Shown: positions 23,274 to 31,870 of the stretch, piece after piece
Layout of the letters: every line of letters begins with the position of its first letter
How positions within the stretch are numbered: position 1 is the first letter of the stretch
NCBI GenBank assembly: GCA_029974225.1
Contig: JARKSP010000004.1
Coordinates: 1-32,361 of the forward strand
Length of the DNA: 32,361 nucleotides
Direction of reading: 5' to 3'
Source of the DNA: Erysipelotrichaceae bacterium
Lineage (GTDB): Bacteria > Bacillota_I > Bacilli_A > Erysipelotrichales > Erysipelotrichaceae
Notes under the pieces: model-generated
What the model saw: only the letters and a program-made list of their open reading frames with translations
What the model was told of the DNA's origin: nothing
Databases searched by the model: none
Position numbers and translations under genes: made by a program

Positions 23274-24547
23274 AATTTGCTATATGTAATCTGGGTTGTA
23301 AAGTAAATAATTTTGAGGCTAACTGGTATGCGATGAAATTAAAAGAAAGATATCAGCAGGTTGACTTTAAGCAGTTTGCTGATATCTATGTGATTAACAG
23401 CTGTACGGTTACCAATATGGCTTCATCGAAGAGCAGACAGATGATTCGCAAAGCCAGAAAGCAGAATCCTCAGGCTGTCATTGTAGCGGTTGGCTGCTAT
23501 GTTCAGATGGAAACGGGCAGGGTCGATGCTTTTAAAGAGTGTGATATTTTAATTGGTTCAAAGGATAAGATTAAACTGCCCCAGCTGCTTGAACAGTTTT
23601 TAACTGACAGAAGGAAAATTAATATTGTTGAAAAGTTTGAACAGACTGTTTTTGAAGAAATGTTTATTAAGGATTTCAATCAGACCAGAGCCTATCTGAA
23701 AATCCAGGATGGCTGTAACCAGTTCTGCGGTTACTGCATTATTCCCTATGCCAGAGGAAGAGAAAGATGTCTGAATATCGATAGCATTATCAGACAGGCC
23801 AGACAGCTGACTTCTGTCGGTCACAGGGAACTGGTTCTGACGGGTATTCATACCGGAAGATGGACTGACCAGGGGCTGGACTTAGCTGATTTAATTGAAA
23901 AGCTTCTAGAAGAAGTCAAAGAGCTGGAAAGACTGCGAATTTCGTCTATTGAAGTGACGGAAGTCAGTGATAAACTGATAGACCTGATGTTAAAAGATGA
24001 AAGAATTGCCCGACATCTGCATATTCCTGTGCAAACAGGAGTTGACCGGCTTCTTAAATTAAATAATCGCCCTTATAGTGCGGAGTATTTTTATCAGAGA
24101 ATAAGGGAAATTAAAGGCAGAGTTACAGATATCTCTATTTCCAGTGATGTTATTGTCGGCTTACCAACAGAAACGGATGCTGATTTTGCCAAGACCAAAG
24201 ACTTTATTGAAAAGTGTGAACTGTCATTTTTACATATCTTCCCCTATGCCAGAAAAAGAGTCACTGCGGATTCTGCGTTAAAAGAGCAGGTTGATGAAAC
24301 GGTAAAAAAGCAAAGAGTTGCCTGTTTGACTAATTTAAGTGATAGATTATATAATAAATATATTGATGGATTTGTGGGGAAAACCGTTAGTGTTCTGTTT
24401 GAAAAGCAGGAAAACGGTATATTTATTGGTCATTGCAGCCAGTACATTATTGTAAAAATTAAAAGTGAAACTGACTGCACCAATAAGTTAAAAGATGTTT
24501 ATGTTGACTCTGTCCAGGGACAGACTTTATGGGGACATATTATTTAA
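23270..24547 (+). CDS. mtaB: tRNA t6A37 methylthiotransferase MtaB
   Basis: 425 aa radical-SAM enzyme converting t6A37 to ms2t6A37 in tRNA. The N-terminal UPF0004 domain provides Cys10, Cys45 and Cys76 for one cluster (NLGCKVNNFE, NSCTVTNMASSKSRQ, VGCYVQ). The radical-SAM CxxxCxxC is Cys149/153/156 (GCNQFCGYC), and a C-terminal TRAM-like segment follows. The NSCTVT and SKSRQ pattern is typical of MtaB rather than MiaB or RimO. The gene overlaps rsmE by 4 nt. Confidence 0.93.
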   Translation: MKFAICNLGCKVNNFEANWYAMKLKERYQQVDFKQFADIYVINSCTVTNMASSKSRQMIRKARKQNPQAVIVAVGCYVQMETGRVDAFKECDILIGSKDKIKLPQLLEQFLTDRRKINIVEKFEQTVFEEMFIKDFNQTRAYLKIQDGCNQFCGYCIIPYARGRERCLNIDSIIRQARQLTSVGHRELVLTGIHTGRWTDQGLDLADLIEKLLEEVKELERLRISSIEVTEVSDKLIDLMLKDERIARHLHIPVQTGVDRLLKLNNRPYSAEYFYQRIREIKGRVTDISISSDVIVGLPTETDADFAKTKDFIEKCELSFLHIFPYARKRVTADSALKEQVDETVKKQRVACLTNLSDRLYNKYIDGFVGKTVSVLFEKQENGIFIGHCSQYIIVKIKSETDCTNKLKDVYVDSVQGQTLWGHII

Positions 24548-24556
24548 GGGGATTAT

Positions 24557-26020
24557 ATGGTTATTAGTAATATTTTTGAAAACGCACCAGCTATTGAAAT
24601 TAAAGATATTATGACTGATTCAAGGGTAAAGATGGAAGAAGCCATCTTTTTCTGCATTATAGGTTTAGTTAATGATGGTCACAATTTCATTGCTCAGGCT
24701 ATAGAGAATGGAGCAATCTGTATCGTTCATTCCAGAGAATTAGACAAATATTATGAAGGAATTACCTATTTAAAGGTTGGTGATACCTTAACAGCCTTAA
24801 ATCAGTTTGTCTGTGCCTATTATGGTGATGTAACAAAAGATATGACAGTTTATGGTGTTACAGGAACCAATGGCAAAAGTACTGTCGCCTGGGTTATCCG
24901 TTATCTGATTTCCCGCTTTAAAAAGTGTGGTTATATCGGTACCATGGGCTATATGTGGGATGATACCGTTAACGACACCTTTTTAACAACACCTGATGTT
25001 GAAGTTCTGCATAAGATGTTAAAGGAAATCTATGACCATGGCTGTCGAGATATTTCTATCGAGGTTTCTTCACAGGGTCTGGATTTAAGAAGAATTGATG
25101 CTGTCAAGTTTGATTATGTGATTTTCACCAATTTAACTCATGATCATCTGGATTATCATGGAACAATGGAAAACTATTATCTGGCCAAGGAAAAGATGTT
25201 TAAGATTGTCGGACCTGAGCAAACCGGCATCATAAATATTGATGACAGTTATGCTGAAAGGATAATTAAAGCCGCCAAGTGTAAAACGGTTACTTTCGGC
25301 ATCGATAATAAAGCTGACTATAAAGCCAATAAGGTCAGACTGTTTAAAGATCATACAGAATTTGAATTGGAATGTAAGGGCAGGACTTATCAGATTAATA
25401 CCAATCTGGTGGCAAAGTTCAATGTTTCCAACCTGCTGGCTGCTTTGGCTGCACTGGCAGAAGCCGGCTATGATATTGCTGAGCTGATACCATATTTAGA
25501 TAACATTCCTCAGGTTATGGGAAGAGTACAGATAATTGACTGCGGTCAGAACTTTAATGTCATTGTAGATTATGCTCACACGCCAGATGGATATGAAAAA
25601 ATCTATGAATACATAAATTCAATTACCGAAAAAGGTAAAAGAATTATCACAGTCTTTGGAGCACATGGAGCTAGAGACTACAAGAAAAGGCCGATGATCG
25701 GGAAGATTGCCGATGAAAACAGTGATGTCCTGATTTTAAGTGCTGAAGATGACCACTGGGAAGATCCATATGAAATCTGCAAGGAGATTGCTGGCGGGAT
25801 AACCAAGAATTCCTGGGCCTATATAGCTGATCGATATGATGCCATCAGACAGGGCATCGAACTGGCTAATGAAGGAGATACAGTCTGTATCCTGGGCAAG
25901 GCAGCTGAGCAATACTTTAAAATCGGGGATGGAAAAGTATATTGGATGGGTGATGATAATGCAGCCATCGATATCTTAAATAAATATATAAAAGGAGAGA
26001 ACAATAATGAAAATCAATAA
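24557..26020 (+). CDS. murE: UDP-MurNAc-tripeptide synthetase MurE
   Basis: 487 aa Mur ligase adding the third residue of the peptidoglycan stem peptide. The ATP-binding loop is [14 protein letters not shown]. Further Mur motifs include [26 protein letters not shown] at the start of the central domain, [17 protein letters not shown], and [20 protein letters not shown]. Where meso-diaminopimelate enzymes carry DNPR, this protein has DDHWEDP, so the added amino acid is probably not mDAP; L-Lys is a guess. Ribosome site AAGGGG. It overlaps deoC by 14 nt and follows mtaB by 9 nt, an unusual place for murE, which is often in the division cluster. Confidence 0.9.
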   Translation: MVISNIFENAPAIEIKDIMTDSRVKMEEAIFFCIIGLVNDGHNFIAQAIENGAICIVHSRELDKYYEGITYLKVGDTLTALNQFVCAYYGDVTKDMTVYGVTGTNGKSTVAWVIRYLISRFKKCGYIGTMGYMWDDTVNDTFLTTPDVEVLHKMLKEIYDHGCRDISIEVSSQGLDLRRIDAVKFDYVIFTNLTHDHLDYHGTMENYYLAKEKMFKIVGPEQTGIINIDDSYAERIIKAAKCKTVTFGIDNKADYKANKVRLFKDHTEFELECKGRTYQINTNLVAKFNVSNLLAALAALAEAGYDIAELIPYLDNIPQVMGRVQIIDCGQNFNVIVDYAHTPDGYEKIYEYINSITEKGKRIITVFGAHGARDYKKRPMIGKIADENSDVLILSAEDDHWEDPYEICKEIAGGITKNSWAYIADRYDAIRQGIELANEGDTVCILGKAAEQYFKIGDGKVYWMGDDNAAIDILNKYIKGENNNENQ

Positions 26021-26672
26021 GTACATTGATCATACGCTGTTAAAGCCAACAGCTACCACTGAACAGATAAGACAGTTATGTCTGCAGGCAAAGGAGCATG
26101 ATTTTGCTTCAGTATGTGTCAATACCTGCTATGTACCTTTAAGCAAGGAGCTATTAAAGGATACGGATGTCAGGGTCTGCTGTGTTGTCGGTTTCCCGCT
26201 GGGAGCTATGGCAACTGTTGCCAAAGCCTTTGAAACCGAACAGGCAGTCAAAGATGGAGCAACTGAAATTGACATGGTTATCAATATCGGAGCAGCTAAA
26301 GAGGGTAACTGGAAATATGTTGAGGATGATATCAGAGCAGTGGTTAAGGCAGCTAACGGCAATATCGTTAAAGTTATTATAGAAACCTGTCTTTTAACTG
26401 ATGAAGAAAAGGTCAGAGCCTGTGAATGTGCTCTGAAAGCTAAAGCACATTTTGTTAAAACTTCAACCGGCTTCTCAACAGCCGGAGCTACAGTTGAAGA
26501 TGTCAGACTGATGAGGAAAACAGTGGGCGATAAATGCCTTGTTAAGGCGGCAGGCGGAGTCAGAAACCTAAAAGATGCCAATATGATGATTGAAGCTGGT
26601 GCTGACAGATTAGGCTGTTCTGCCGGTTTGCAGATAATGGAAGAATACAACCAGAACAAAACAAAAAAATAA
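26007..26672 (+). CDS. deoC: Deoxyribose-phosphate aldolase
   Basis: 221 aa class I aldolase cleaving 2-deoxyribose 5-phosphate to glyceraldehyde 3-phosphate and acetaldehyde in deoxynucleoside catabolism. The Schiff-base lysine is Lys151 in [11 protein letters not shown], with Asp89 (EIDMVINIG) and Lys180 (LVKAAGGVR) as the proton relay. The phosphate-binding end reads RLGCSAG. ATG 26007 lies inside the murE 3' end with GGAGAG upstream, so translation should be coupled. A cytidine deaminase gene lies 1.7 kb downstream, but in another unit. Confidence 0.93.
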   Translation: MKINKYIDHTLLKPTATTEQIRQLCLQAKEHDFASVCVNTCYVPLSKELLKDTDVRVCCVVGFPLGAMATVAKAFETEQAVKDGATEIDMVINIGAAKEGNWKYVEDDIRAVVKAANGNIVKVIIETCLLTDEEKVRACECALKAKAHFVKTSTGFSTAGATVEDVRLMRKTVGDKCLVKAAGGVRNLKDANMMIEAGADRLGCSAGLQIMEEYNQNKTKK

Positions 26673-26686
26673 GCCGATAGAATTTA

Positions 26687-26702
26687 AATATCACATATTT
26701 TT
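26687..26702 (+). terminator. Weak hairpin after deoC
   Basis: AAATAT-CAC-ATATTT followed by T residues. The 6-bp A/T-only stem is weak, so termination here is uncertain; it could equally be a protein-binding dyad before the rpsU promoter. Confidence 0.3.
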
Positions 26703-26712
26703 CACATTTCCA

Positions 26713-26741
26713 TTGCAAAGTCAATTTTTATGGATTATAAT
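26713..26741 (+). promoter_or_regulatory. Promoter of rpsU
   Basis: TTGCAA (26713-26718), a 17-nt spacer and a perfect TATAAT (26736-26741). This is the best sigma-A type promoter in the window and fits a ribosomal protein gene. Confidence 0.75.
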
Positions 26742-26779
26742 TAATAAGGTTTACACTGATTCAGAAGGGAGGGTAGAAC

Positions 26780-26956
26780 ATGGCAAAAGTAGTAGTTAAA
26801 GACAACGAACAGCTTGATGATGCTTTACGTCGTTTTAAAAGACAAGTATCTCGTAATGGTACCCTTGCTGAAGCTCGTAAAAGAGAATACTATGTAAAAC
26901 CAGGCGTTAAACGCAAATTAAAACAAGAGGCTGCACGAAAGGCTAGAAAGAAATAG
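26780..26956 (+). CDS. rpsU: 30S ribosomal protein S21
   Basis: 58 aa basic protein of the small subunit platform. It starts [20 protein letters not shown] and ends with the Lys/Arg-rich tail [15 protein letters not shown] typical of bS21. ATG 26780 follows the ribosome site AAGGGAGG. The codons favour CGT for Arg, unlike neighbours rich in AGA, consistent with high expression. It has its own promoter and terminator, so it is probably monocistronic although phoH follows closely. Confidence 0.95.
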   Translation: MAKVVVKDNEQLDDALRRFKRQVSRNGTLAEARKREYYVKPGVKRKLKQEAARKARKK

Positions 26957-26977
26957 TGGTTCAAAACCACTTTTTTT
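26955..26977 (+). terminator. Intrinsic terminator of rpsU
   Basis: AGTGGTT-CAA-AACCACT with seven T residues; the left arm begins inside the TAG stop codon. Compact and strong looking. Confidence 0.85.
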
Positions 26978-26980
26978 GTA

Positions 26981-26986
26981 TATAAT
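26981..26986 (+). promoter_or_regulatory. Possible -10 box for phoH
   Basis: TATAAT sits directly after the rpsU terminator. No -35 is apparent because the upstream DNA is the hairpin. The predicted start near 26993 falls on the ribosome site AACGGAGG. Confidence 0.4.
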
Positions 26987-27009
26987 TAATATAACGGAGG
27001 TTGTATCTA

Positions 27010-27936
27010 TTGAAGAATATTGTATGTGATTTGAATTACCTTGATCATGAAACCCTGGCGCTGGTTTTAGGAGACGAAGACAGAAACATTCGACTAATGG
27101 AAAATTATTATAATGTCAAAATAGAAGTTGAGCGTTCTGTTGTTTACTGTGATGATGATTCCAAAGTTAAAATACTCAAGAAAGTATTTGAAGCCTTAAT
27201 TTCGGAATGTCAGAGCAATGGTTACATTGATACCCAGGATGTCAACAGCATCTTAAATGACAACTATTACAAAGAGTTTATTGCCAATGGCATTGGTTTG
27301 AAGAAGTTTTATTTAAGAACCAAGGGTCAAAAGGATCTGTATCAGGCTTTTGAAAATAATGTAATCACGATTGCGGTTGGACCGGCGGGAACAGGAAAAA
27401 CTTTTTTGGCGGTTGTCTATGCCTACAATATGCTGAAAAAGGATCTGATCAAAAAGATTATTATCACCAGACCGGTAGTTGAGTCAGGTGAATCACTGGG
27501 GTTCTTACCAGGTGATCTGAAAGAGAAAGTTGATCCGTATCTAAGACCTATTTATGACTCTTTTGATGCTTTAATATCTTCGGAAAATACCGCTAAGCTC
27601 ATTGAAAAAGGTATTTTAGAAATAGCTCCACTGGCTTATATGCGTGGAAGAACCTTAAATGATGCCTGCATTATTCTGGATGAGGCTCAGAATACCATTC
27701 CCAGCCAGATCAAAATGTTTATGACTCGTTTGGGTTTTAATTCTAAAATGATTATAACTGGCGACATTACTCAGATTGATTTGCCTAAACCTAAGAATAG
27801 CGGTCTTATAGAAGCTATCAGGATAGTCAGAGATATAAGTGAAATTGAGGTTGTATATATGTCTAACAAAGATGTTGTCAGACATCCAGTGGTTCAGAAG
27901 ATAATTGATGCTTATGAAAAAGCAGAAGAAAAATAG
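27010..27936 (+). CDS. phoH: PhoH-family ATPase/RNA helicase-like protein
   Basis: 308 aa. P-loop ATPase with Walker A GPAGTGKT at 124-131 and Walker B IILDEAQN at 221-228, plus ITRPVVESGESLGFLPGDL between them. PhoH/PhoL proteins are linked to RNA processing with YbeY, which is encoded next. The frame can be read from TTG 27001, but that leaves no space after the ribosome site ending at 27000. TTG 27010 has 9-nt spacing and gives MKNIVCDLNYLDHE. Use of a TTG start is therefore firm even if the position were argued. The ybeY gene follows after 3 nt. Confidence 0.9.
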   Translation: MKNIVCDLNYLDHETLALVLGDEDRNIRLMENYYNVKIEVERSVVYCDDDSKVKILKKVFEALISECQSNGYIDTQDVNSILNDNYYKEFIANGIGLKKFYLRTKGQKDLYQAFENNVITIAVGPAGTGKTFLAVVYAYNMLKKDLIKKIIITRPVVESGESLGFLPGDLKEKVDPYLRPIYDSFDALISSENTAKLIEKGILEIAPLAYMRGRTLNDACIILDEAQNTIPSQIKMFMTRLGFNSKMIITGDITQIDLPKPKNSGLIEAIRIVRDISEIEVVYMSNKDVVRHPVVQKIIDAYEKAEEK

Positions 27937-27939
27937 ATT

Positions 27940-28395
27940 ATGGAATTAAATGTCATCAATAGAACCAGACGAAAAGGTTATGTTAATTATCGAAAAGACT
28001 TTGAAAAGATTGTATTGAAAACAATTGAAGTGCTGGATATAAATCAGGATATCTGTTTAAGTGTTATTTTCACTTTAGATAAGAAAATGCACAGTCTTAA
28101 CAGGGAATACCGCAATGTTGATAATACAACCGACGTACTTTCATTTGCCTTGAATGACTATCAGAATGATGATTATTTTGAAATCGAATTAGGTGATATC
28201 TTTATCAACATCGATGCAGCCATCAGACAGGCAAAAGAATATAACCATTCTGTAAGAAGAGAAATCTGTTTTCTGTTTACTCATGGTTTGCTTCATCTCT
28301 ACGGTTTTGATCATATCAGTGCCGAAGAGGAAAAAGAGATGATTGAATATCAGAAACTTATCTTGGATGACATTATTCCAAGAGACGATAAGTAA
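27940..28395 (+). CDS. ybeY: Endoribonuclease/rRNA maturation factor YbeY
   Basis: 151 aa single-strand endoribonuclease acting in 16S rRNA 3' maturation and ribosome quality control. The zinc site H-x3-H-x5-H is present as HGLLHLYGFDH (His115, His119, His125), along with the DVLSFAL segment. It starts 3 nt after phoH, and is followed closely by cdd and era, the conserved Bacillota order. Confidence 0.94.
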   Translation: MELNVINRTRRKGYVNYRKDFEKIVLKTIEVLDINQDICLSVIFTLDKKMHSLNREYRNVDNTTDVLSFALNDYQNDDYFEIELGDIFINIDAAIRQAKEYNHSVRREICFLFTHGLLHLYGFDHISAEEEKEMIEYQKLILDDIIPRDDK

Positions 28396-28405
28396 AGGAG
28401 ATTTT

Positions 28406-28804
28406 ATGCAACAGGAAAAATTAATAGAATTAGCCTTTAAAGCTGCGGATAATGCCTATTGTCAATATTCCAATTACCAGGTTGGAGCCTGCTGTCTGTG
28501 CAAGGATGGCAGTTATTTTCTGGGGGCTAATATTGAGAATGCTTCATATGGAGCTACTAACTGTGCTGAACGCAGTGCTGTTTTTGCCGCCTACAGTAAC
28601 GGTTATCGCAAAAATGATATTGAAGCTCTATGTATTGTTACTTATGGCAAAAGAGTTGGTGCACCTTGCGGTATCTGTAGGCAGGTCTTGTGTGAACTGT
28701 TAAATCAGGATACTCCGATAATACTGGCTAATGAAAAGGAAGTTATCGTAACCGATATCAATGAACTGCTGCCAATGCAGTTTACCCAGGAGGATCTATT
28801 ATAA
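28406..28804 (+). CDS. cdd: Cytidine deaminase
   Basis: 132 aa, the length of homotetrameric Cdd enzymes that deaminate cytidine and deoxycytidine in pyrimidine salvage. Zinc ligands and the catalytic Glu are Cys53-Ala-Glu55 (NCAERSAVF) and Cys88/Cys91 (PCGICRQ). The open frame extends back to 28343 inside ybeY, but ATG 28406 has AAAGGAG about 6 nt upstream and the normal MQQEKLIELA start. Era begins one base after its stop. Confidence 0.94.
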   Translation: MQQEKLIELAFKAADNAYCQYSNYQVGACCLCKDGSYFLGANIENASYGATNCAERSAVFAAYSNGYRKNDIEALCIVTYGKRVGAPCGICRQVLCELLNQDTPIILANEKEVIVTDINELLPMQFTQEDLL

Positions 28805-28805
28805 T

Positions 28806-29690
28806 ATGAGCTTCAAAAGTGGATTTGTGGCGATAATAGGAAAACCCAATGTGGGAAAAAGCACACTGTTAAACACAATTATGGCTAAAAAGATTGCAAT
28901 AGCCACCCCTAAACCTCAAACAACCAGGGATAATATTCGTGGTATTTTGACAACTGATGATGCTCAGATTATCTTTATTGATACTCCTGGAATACATAAA
29001 CCTAAATCACGACTGAATAAAATGATGGTTCAAAGTGCCTACAGTGCAGCTAAAGAGGCGGATATCATTCTGTTTTTAATTGATGCAACCAAGGGTTATG
29101 CTAAAAGTGATGAAATTATTGCGGAAATCATTAAACACATCGACAAGCCAAAAATGCTTATTATCAACAAAATAGATAAACTTACCACTAAGGAACTGAT
29201 TGAGTTTCTAGAAAAGATAGATACTGCCGATTTTGATGAAATCGTGCCCTTAAGTGCTTTAAGAAATAGAAATGTCGATGAGTTAATCAATACTATCAGA
29301 TCGTATTTACATGATGATATTAAATATTATCCAACTGAAATGATTTCTGATTATCCTGAAGAGTTCATGATAGCCGAAATTATCCGGGAAAAAGTATTGC
29401 TTAACACTTCTGAGGAAATACCTCATTCCATCGCTGTGGTAATTGAAAAAATGGAAACAAAAAAGGATTTGATAGTTATTAATGCAAAAATAGTATGTGA
29501 AAGGGAAAGTCAGAAAAAAATAATTGTTGGTCGCCAGGGTGCGATGATAAAAAAGATTGGTTCTTTTGCCAGAGAAGAACTGGAAGTAAGGCTGCAGAGC
29601 AGGGTGTTCTTAGAAACATTTGTGGCAGTGGAAGAAAACTGGCGTAATAAGAATCATCAGCTTAAACAATTTGGTTACTGGGATAAATAG
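28806..29690 (+). CDS. era: GTPase Era
   Basis: 294 aa essential GTPase binding the 3' end of 16S rRNA for 30S assembly. G1 GKPNVGKS (12-19), the switch region TTRDNIRGI, G3 DTPGIHKPKS and G4 NKID are present, followed by a C-terminal KH domain (KKIIVGRQGAMIKKIGSFAR). An upstream in-frame ATG at 28761 lies inside cdd. ATG 28806 gives the usual MSFKSGFVAIIG and has GGAGG 11 nt upstream. The recO gene starts immediately after its stop. Confidence 0.95.
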   Translation: MSFKSGFVAIIGKPNVGKSTLLNTIMAKKIAIATPKPQTTRDNIRGILTTDDAQIIFIDTPGIHKPKSRLNKMMVQSAYSAAKEADIILFLIDATKGYAKSDEIIAEIIKHIDKPKMLIINKIDKLTTKELIEFLEKIDTADFDEIVPLSALRNRNVDELINTIRSYLHDDIKYYPTEMISDYPEEFMIAEIIREKVLLNTSEEIPHSIAVVIEKMETKKDLIVINAKIVCERESQKKIIVGRQGAMIKKIGSFAREELEVRLQSRVFLETFVAVEENWRNKNHQLKQFGYWDK

Positions 29691-30413
29691 ATGAATGATC
29701 TGGTTAAGGGAGTTGTAATCAACTCTATCGAGTATAAAGAAAATGATGCCATAGTAACGGTACTGACTGAAGAATTTGGTAAAGTTGCATTATATGTCAA
29801 GGGATATAAAAAAATAACCAGCAAAAATGTCTATGCTACTCAGCTTTTTGATCATAGCAGTTTTTTGTTTGATTTTAATCCCCATAAATCAATTCAGATT
29901 CTCAAAAGTGCCAATCTGCTTAGTCAGTTCAGCAATATCAAAACAGATTATGAGAAAATTGCCGCAGCTTCCGTTATCTGTGAGATTGCCGGCGGAATAG
30001 AAGAAAATATATATAATCTGCTTTATCAGACCTTAAACCGGTTGAATGATAATGAACAGATTTATCTGGTTTTAAACGTCTATCTGGTAGCAATACTCAA
30101 TATTCTGGGCATTTCTCCCTTTGTGGATGGCTGTGTTAACTGTGGCAGAACAGACAATATAGAATCAATTTCGATTAATGAGGGCGGATTCCTCTGCAGT
30201 CACTGTAACCGGGAGTTCAATGACGAGATTTTTGATTTGGAATTTCTAAAAAAATTCAGAATAACTAATAAAGCATCATTTGATGTTTTTGATAAGCTGA
30301 TAACTTTAAATTTAAATGATTTTAAATTAACTGATCTTTTAATGCTTATCCTGATTACCTATTCAGGCATATATCTGAAAAGTTATCAGAGTTTGAAAAA
30401 TTTGAATCATTAG
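29691..30413 (+). CDS. recO: DNA repair protein RecO
   Basis: 240 aa recombination mediator that helps load RecA on SSB-coated DNA. The N-terminal OB-fold (VKGVVINSIEYKENDAIVTVLTE) and a helical region are followed by a zinc-finger CVNCG...CSHC. It abuts era (29690/29691), as in many Bacillota. Confidence 0.92.
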   Translation: MNDLVKGVVINSIEYKENDAIVTVLTEEFGKVALYVKGYKKITSKNVYATQLFDHSSFLFDFNPHKSIQILKSANLLSQFSNIKTDYEKIAAASVICEIAGGIEENIYNLLYQTLNRLNDNEQIYLVLNVYLVAILNILGISPFVDGCVNCGRTDNIESISINEGGFLCSHCNREFNDEIFDLEFLKKFRITNKASFDVFDKLITLNLNDFKLTDLLMLILITYSGIYLKSYQSLKNLNH

Positions 30414-30414
30414 G

Positions 30415-30443
30415 TTTACTTTTGTTAATAATAAACGTATATA
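30415..30443 (+). promoter_or_regulatory. Possible promoter before glyS
   Basis: TTTACT (30415-30420), 17 nt, then TATATA (30438-30443). It is a weak match. No T-box leader structure fits in the 63-nt gap. Confidence 0.35.
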
Positions 30444-30476
30444 TTAAGATGAAAGAATAGAAATGAGGGATTATTT

Positions 30477-31862
30477 ATGTCTAAATATACATTCGAGCAG
30501 ATTGTCAATCACTTAAGAACATCAGGCTTTGTTTATCAGGGTTCTGAGATCTACGGAGGGTTGTCAAATACCTGGGATTTTGGCCCGTTAGGTATGAATC
30601 TAAAGAAAAACATTAAAAACGCCTGGTGGAAAAAGTTCATTCAGGAAGATGTCAATAATGAAGGAATTCAGTCAGCGATTCTAATGAATCCGGAAGTCTG
30701 GGTGGCGACAGGACATGTGGCGAATTTCTCAGATCCTTTAATTGACTGTCGAAAATGTAAAACCAGATATCGCGCCGATCAGCTGATAGAAAACCAGGCT
30801 AGGGGAAAAGTCAAGGTTGAATCAATGTCTAATGAGGATATGGTTAATTATATAAATGAAAATAAGATTGTCTGTCCTAACTGCGGTCAGCTGGACTATA
30901 CGGATATCAGAAAGTTTAATCTGATGTTCAAGACCTTTCAGGGGGTGGTTGAAGACAGTCAGAGCACCATTTATCTGCGACCTGAAACAGCACAGGGTAT
31001 GTTTGTCAATTTTAGAAATGTCCAAAGATCCATGCGAAAGAAGCTGCCGTTCGGTATTGGTCAGATTGGCAAGGCTTTTAGAAATGAGATTACTCCTGGC
31101 AACTTTATCTTTAGAACCAGGGAGTTTGAACAGATGGAGCTGGAGTTTTTCTGCACTCCCGGTGAAGATGACAGCTGGTATGCCTACTGGAAGAAGTATT
31201 GTCTGGACTGGCTGAAAAATCTGGGTATCAGAAATGAGAATTTAAGATTTAGAGACCATACTCCTGAAGAACTGGCTTTCTATTCTAAAGGAACCTGTGA
31301 TATTGAGTTTAAATTTCCTTTCGGCTGGGGAGAGGTATGGGGGATTGCCAATAGAACGGATTATGATTTAAAACAGCATATGAATCATTCAAAGGCTGAC
31401 TTGAGTTATTTTGACCCCTTTAGCAATGAGAAATTTGTACCTTACTGTGTGGAACCTTCTGTTGGAGTTGAAAGACTGTTTTTAGCCTTTATCTGTGATG
31501 CCTATGATGAGGAAAACATCGGTACTGAAGAAAAAGAGGATATCAGAATAGTAATGCATCTGCATCCGGCTCTTGCTCCTGTCAAGGCAGCTGTATTACC
31601 GCTAAGTAAGAAATTATCAGATAAGGCTTTTGAGATCTATAAAAACCTGGCCAGGTCACTTGATGTACAGTATGACGAGACTGGTTCAATAGGAAAACGT
31701 TATCGCCGACAGGATGCAATAGGCACTCCTTTATGTATTACAATCGATTTTGATACTGAACCAAATGGTACAGTAACAGTAAGAAACAGAGATACTATGG
31801 AGCAGGAAATAATCAGAATAGAAGATTTAGAAAGCTATATTGCTGAATATATTAAATTTTAG
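30477..31862 (+). CDS. glyS: Glycyl-tRNA synthetase (dimeric, eukaryote-like GlyQS type)
   Basis: 461 aa class II synthetase charging tRNA-Gly with glycine. Recognisable blocks are [34 protein letters not shown] (motif 2 region), [21 protein letters not shown], and [12 protein letters not shown] (motif 3). A zinc-binding insertion carries [11 protein letters not shown] and CPNCGQ. The C-terminal anticodon-binding domain ends [18 protein letters not shown]. The position between recO and dnaG is the typical Bacillota arrangement. Ribosome site TGAGGGA. Confidence 0.95.
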   Translation: MSKYTFEQIVNHLRTSGFVYQGSEIYGGLSNTWDFGPLGMNLKKNIKNAWWKKFIQEDVNNEGIQSAILMNPEVWVATGHVANFSDPLIDCRKCKTRYRADQLIENQARGKVKVESMSNEDMVNYINENKIVCPNCGQLDYTDIRKFNLMFKTFQGVVEDSQSTIYLRPETAQGMFVNFRNVQRSMRKKLPFGIGQIGKAFRNEITPGNFIFRTREFEQMELEFFCTPGEDDSWYAYWKKYCLDWLKNLGIRNENLRFRDHTPEELAFYSKGTCDIEFKFPFGWGEVWGIANRTDYDLKQHMNHSKADLSYFDPFSNEKFVPYCVEPSVGVERLFLAFICDAYDEENIGTEEKEDIRIVMHLHPALAPVKAAVLPLSKKLSDKAFEIYKNLARSLDVQYDETGSIGKRYRRQDAIGTPLCITIDFDTEPNGTVTVRNRDTMEQEIIRIEDLESYIAEYIKF

Positions 31863-31870
31863 GAGAGAGA

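Noticed and set aside
26129-26659. A 176-codon open frame on the - strand
   Set aside because: It lies entirely antisense to deoC, whose motifs are unmistakable, has a low-complexity Ser/Thr/Ala-rich translation and no ribosome site of note.
30414-30476. T-box leader before glyS
   Set aside because: The gap is only 63 nt, with no terminator/antiterminator or T-box consensus.
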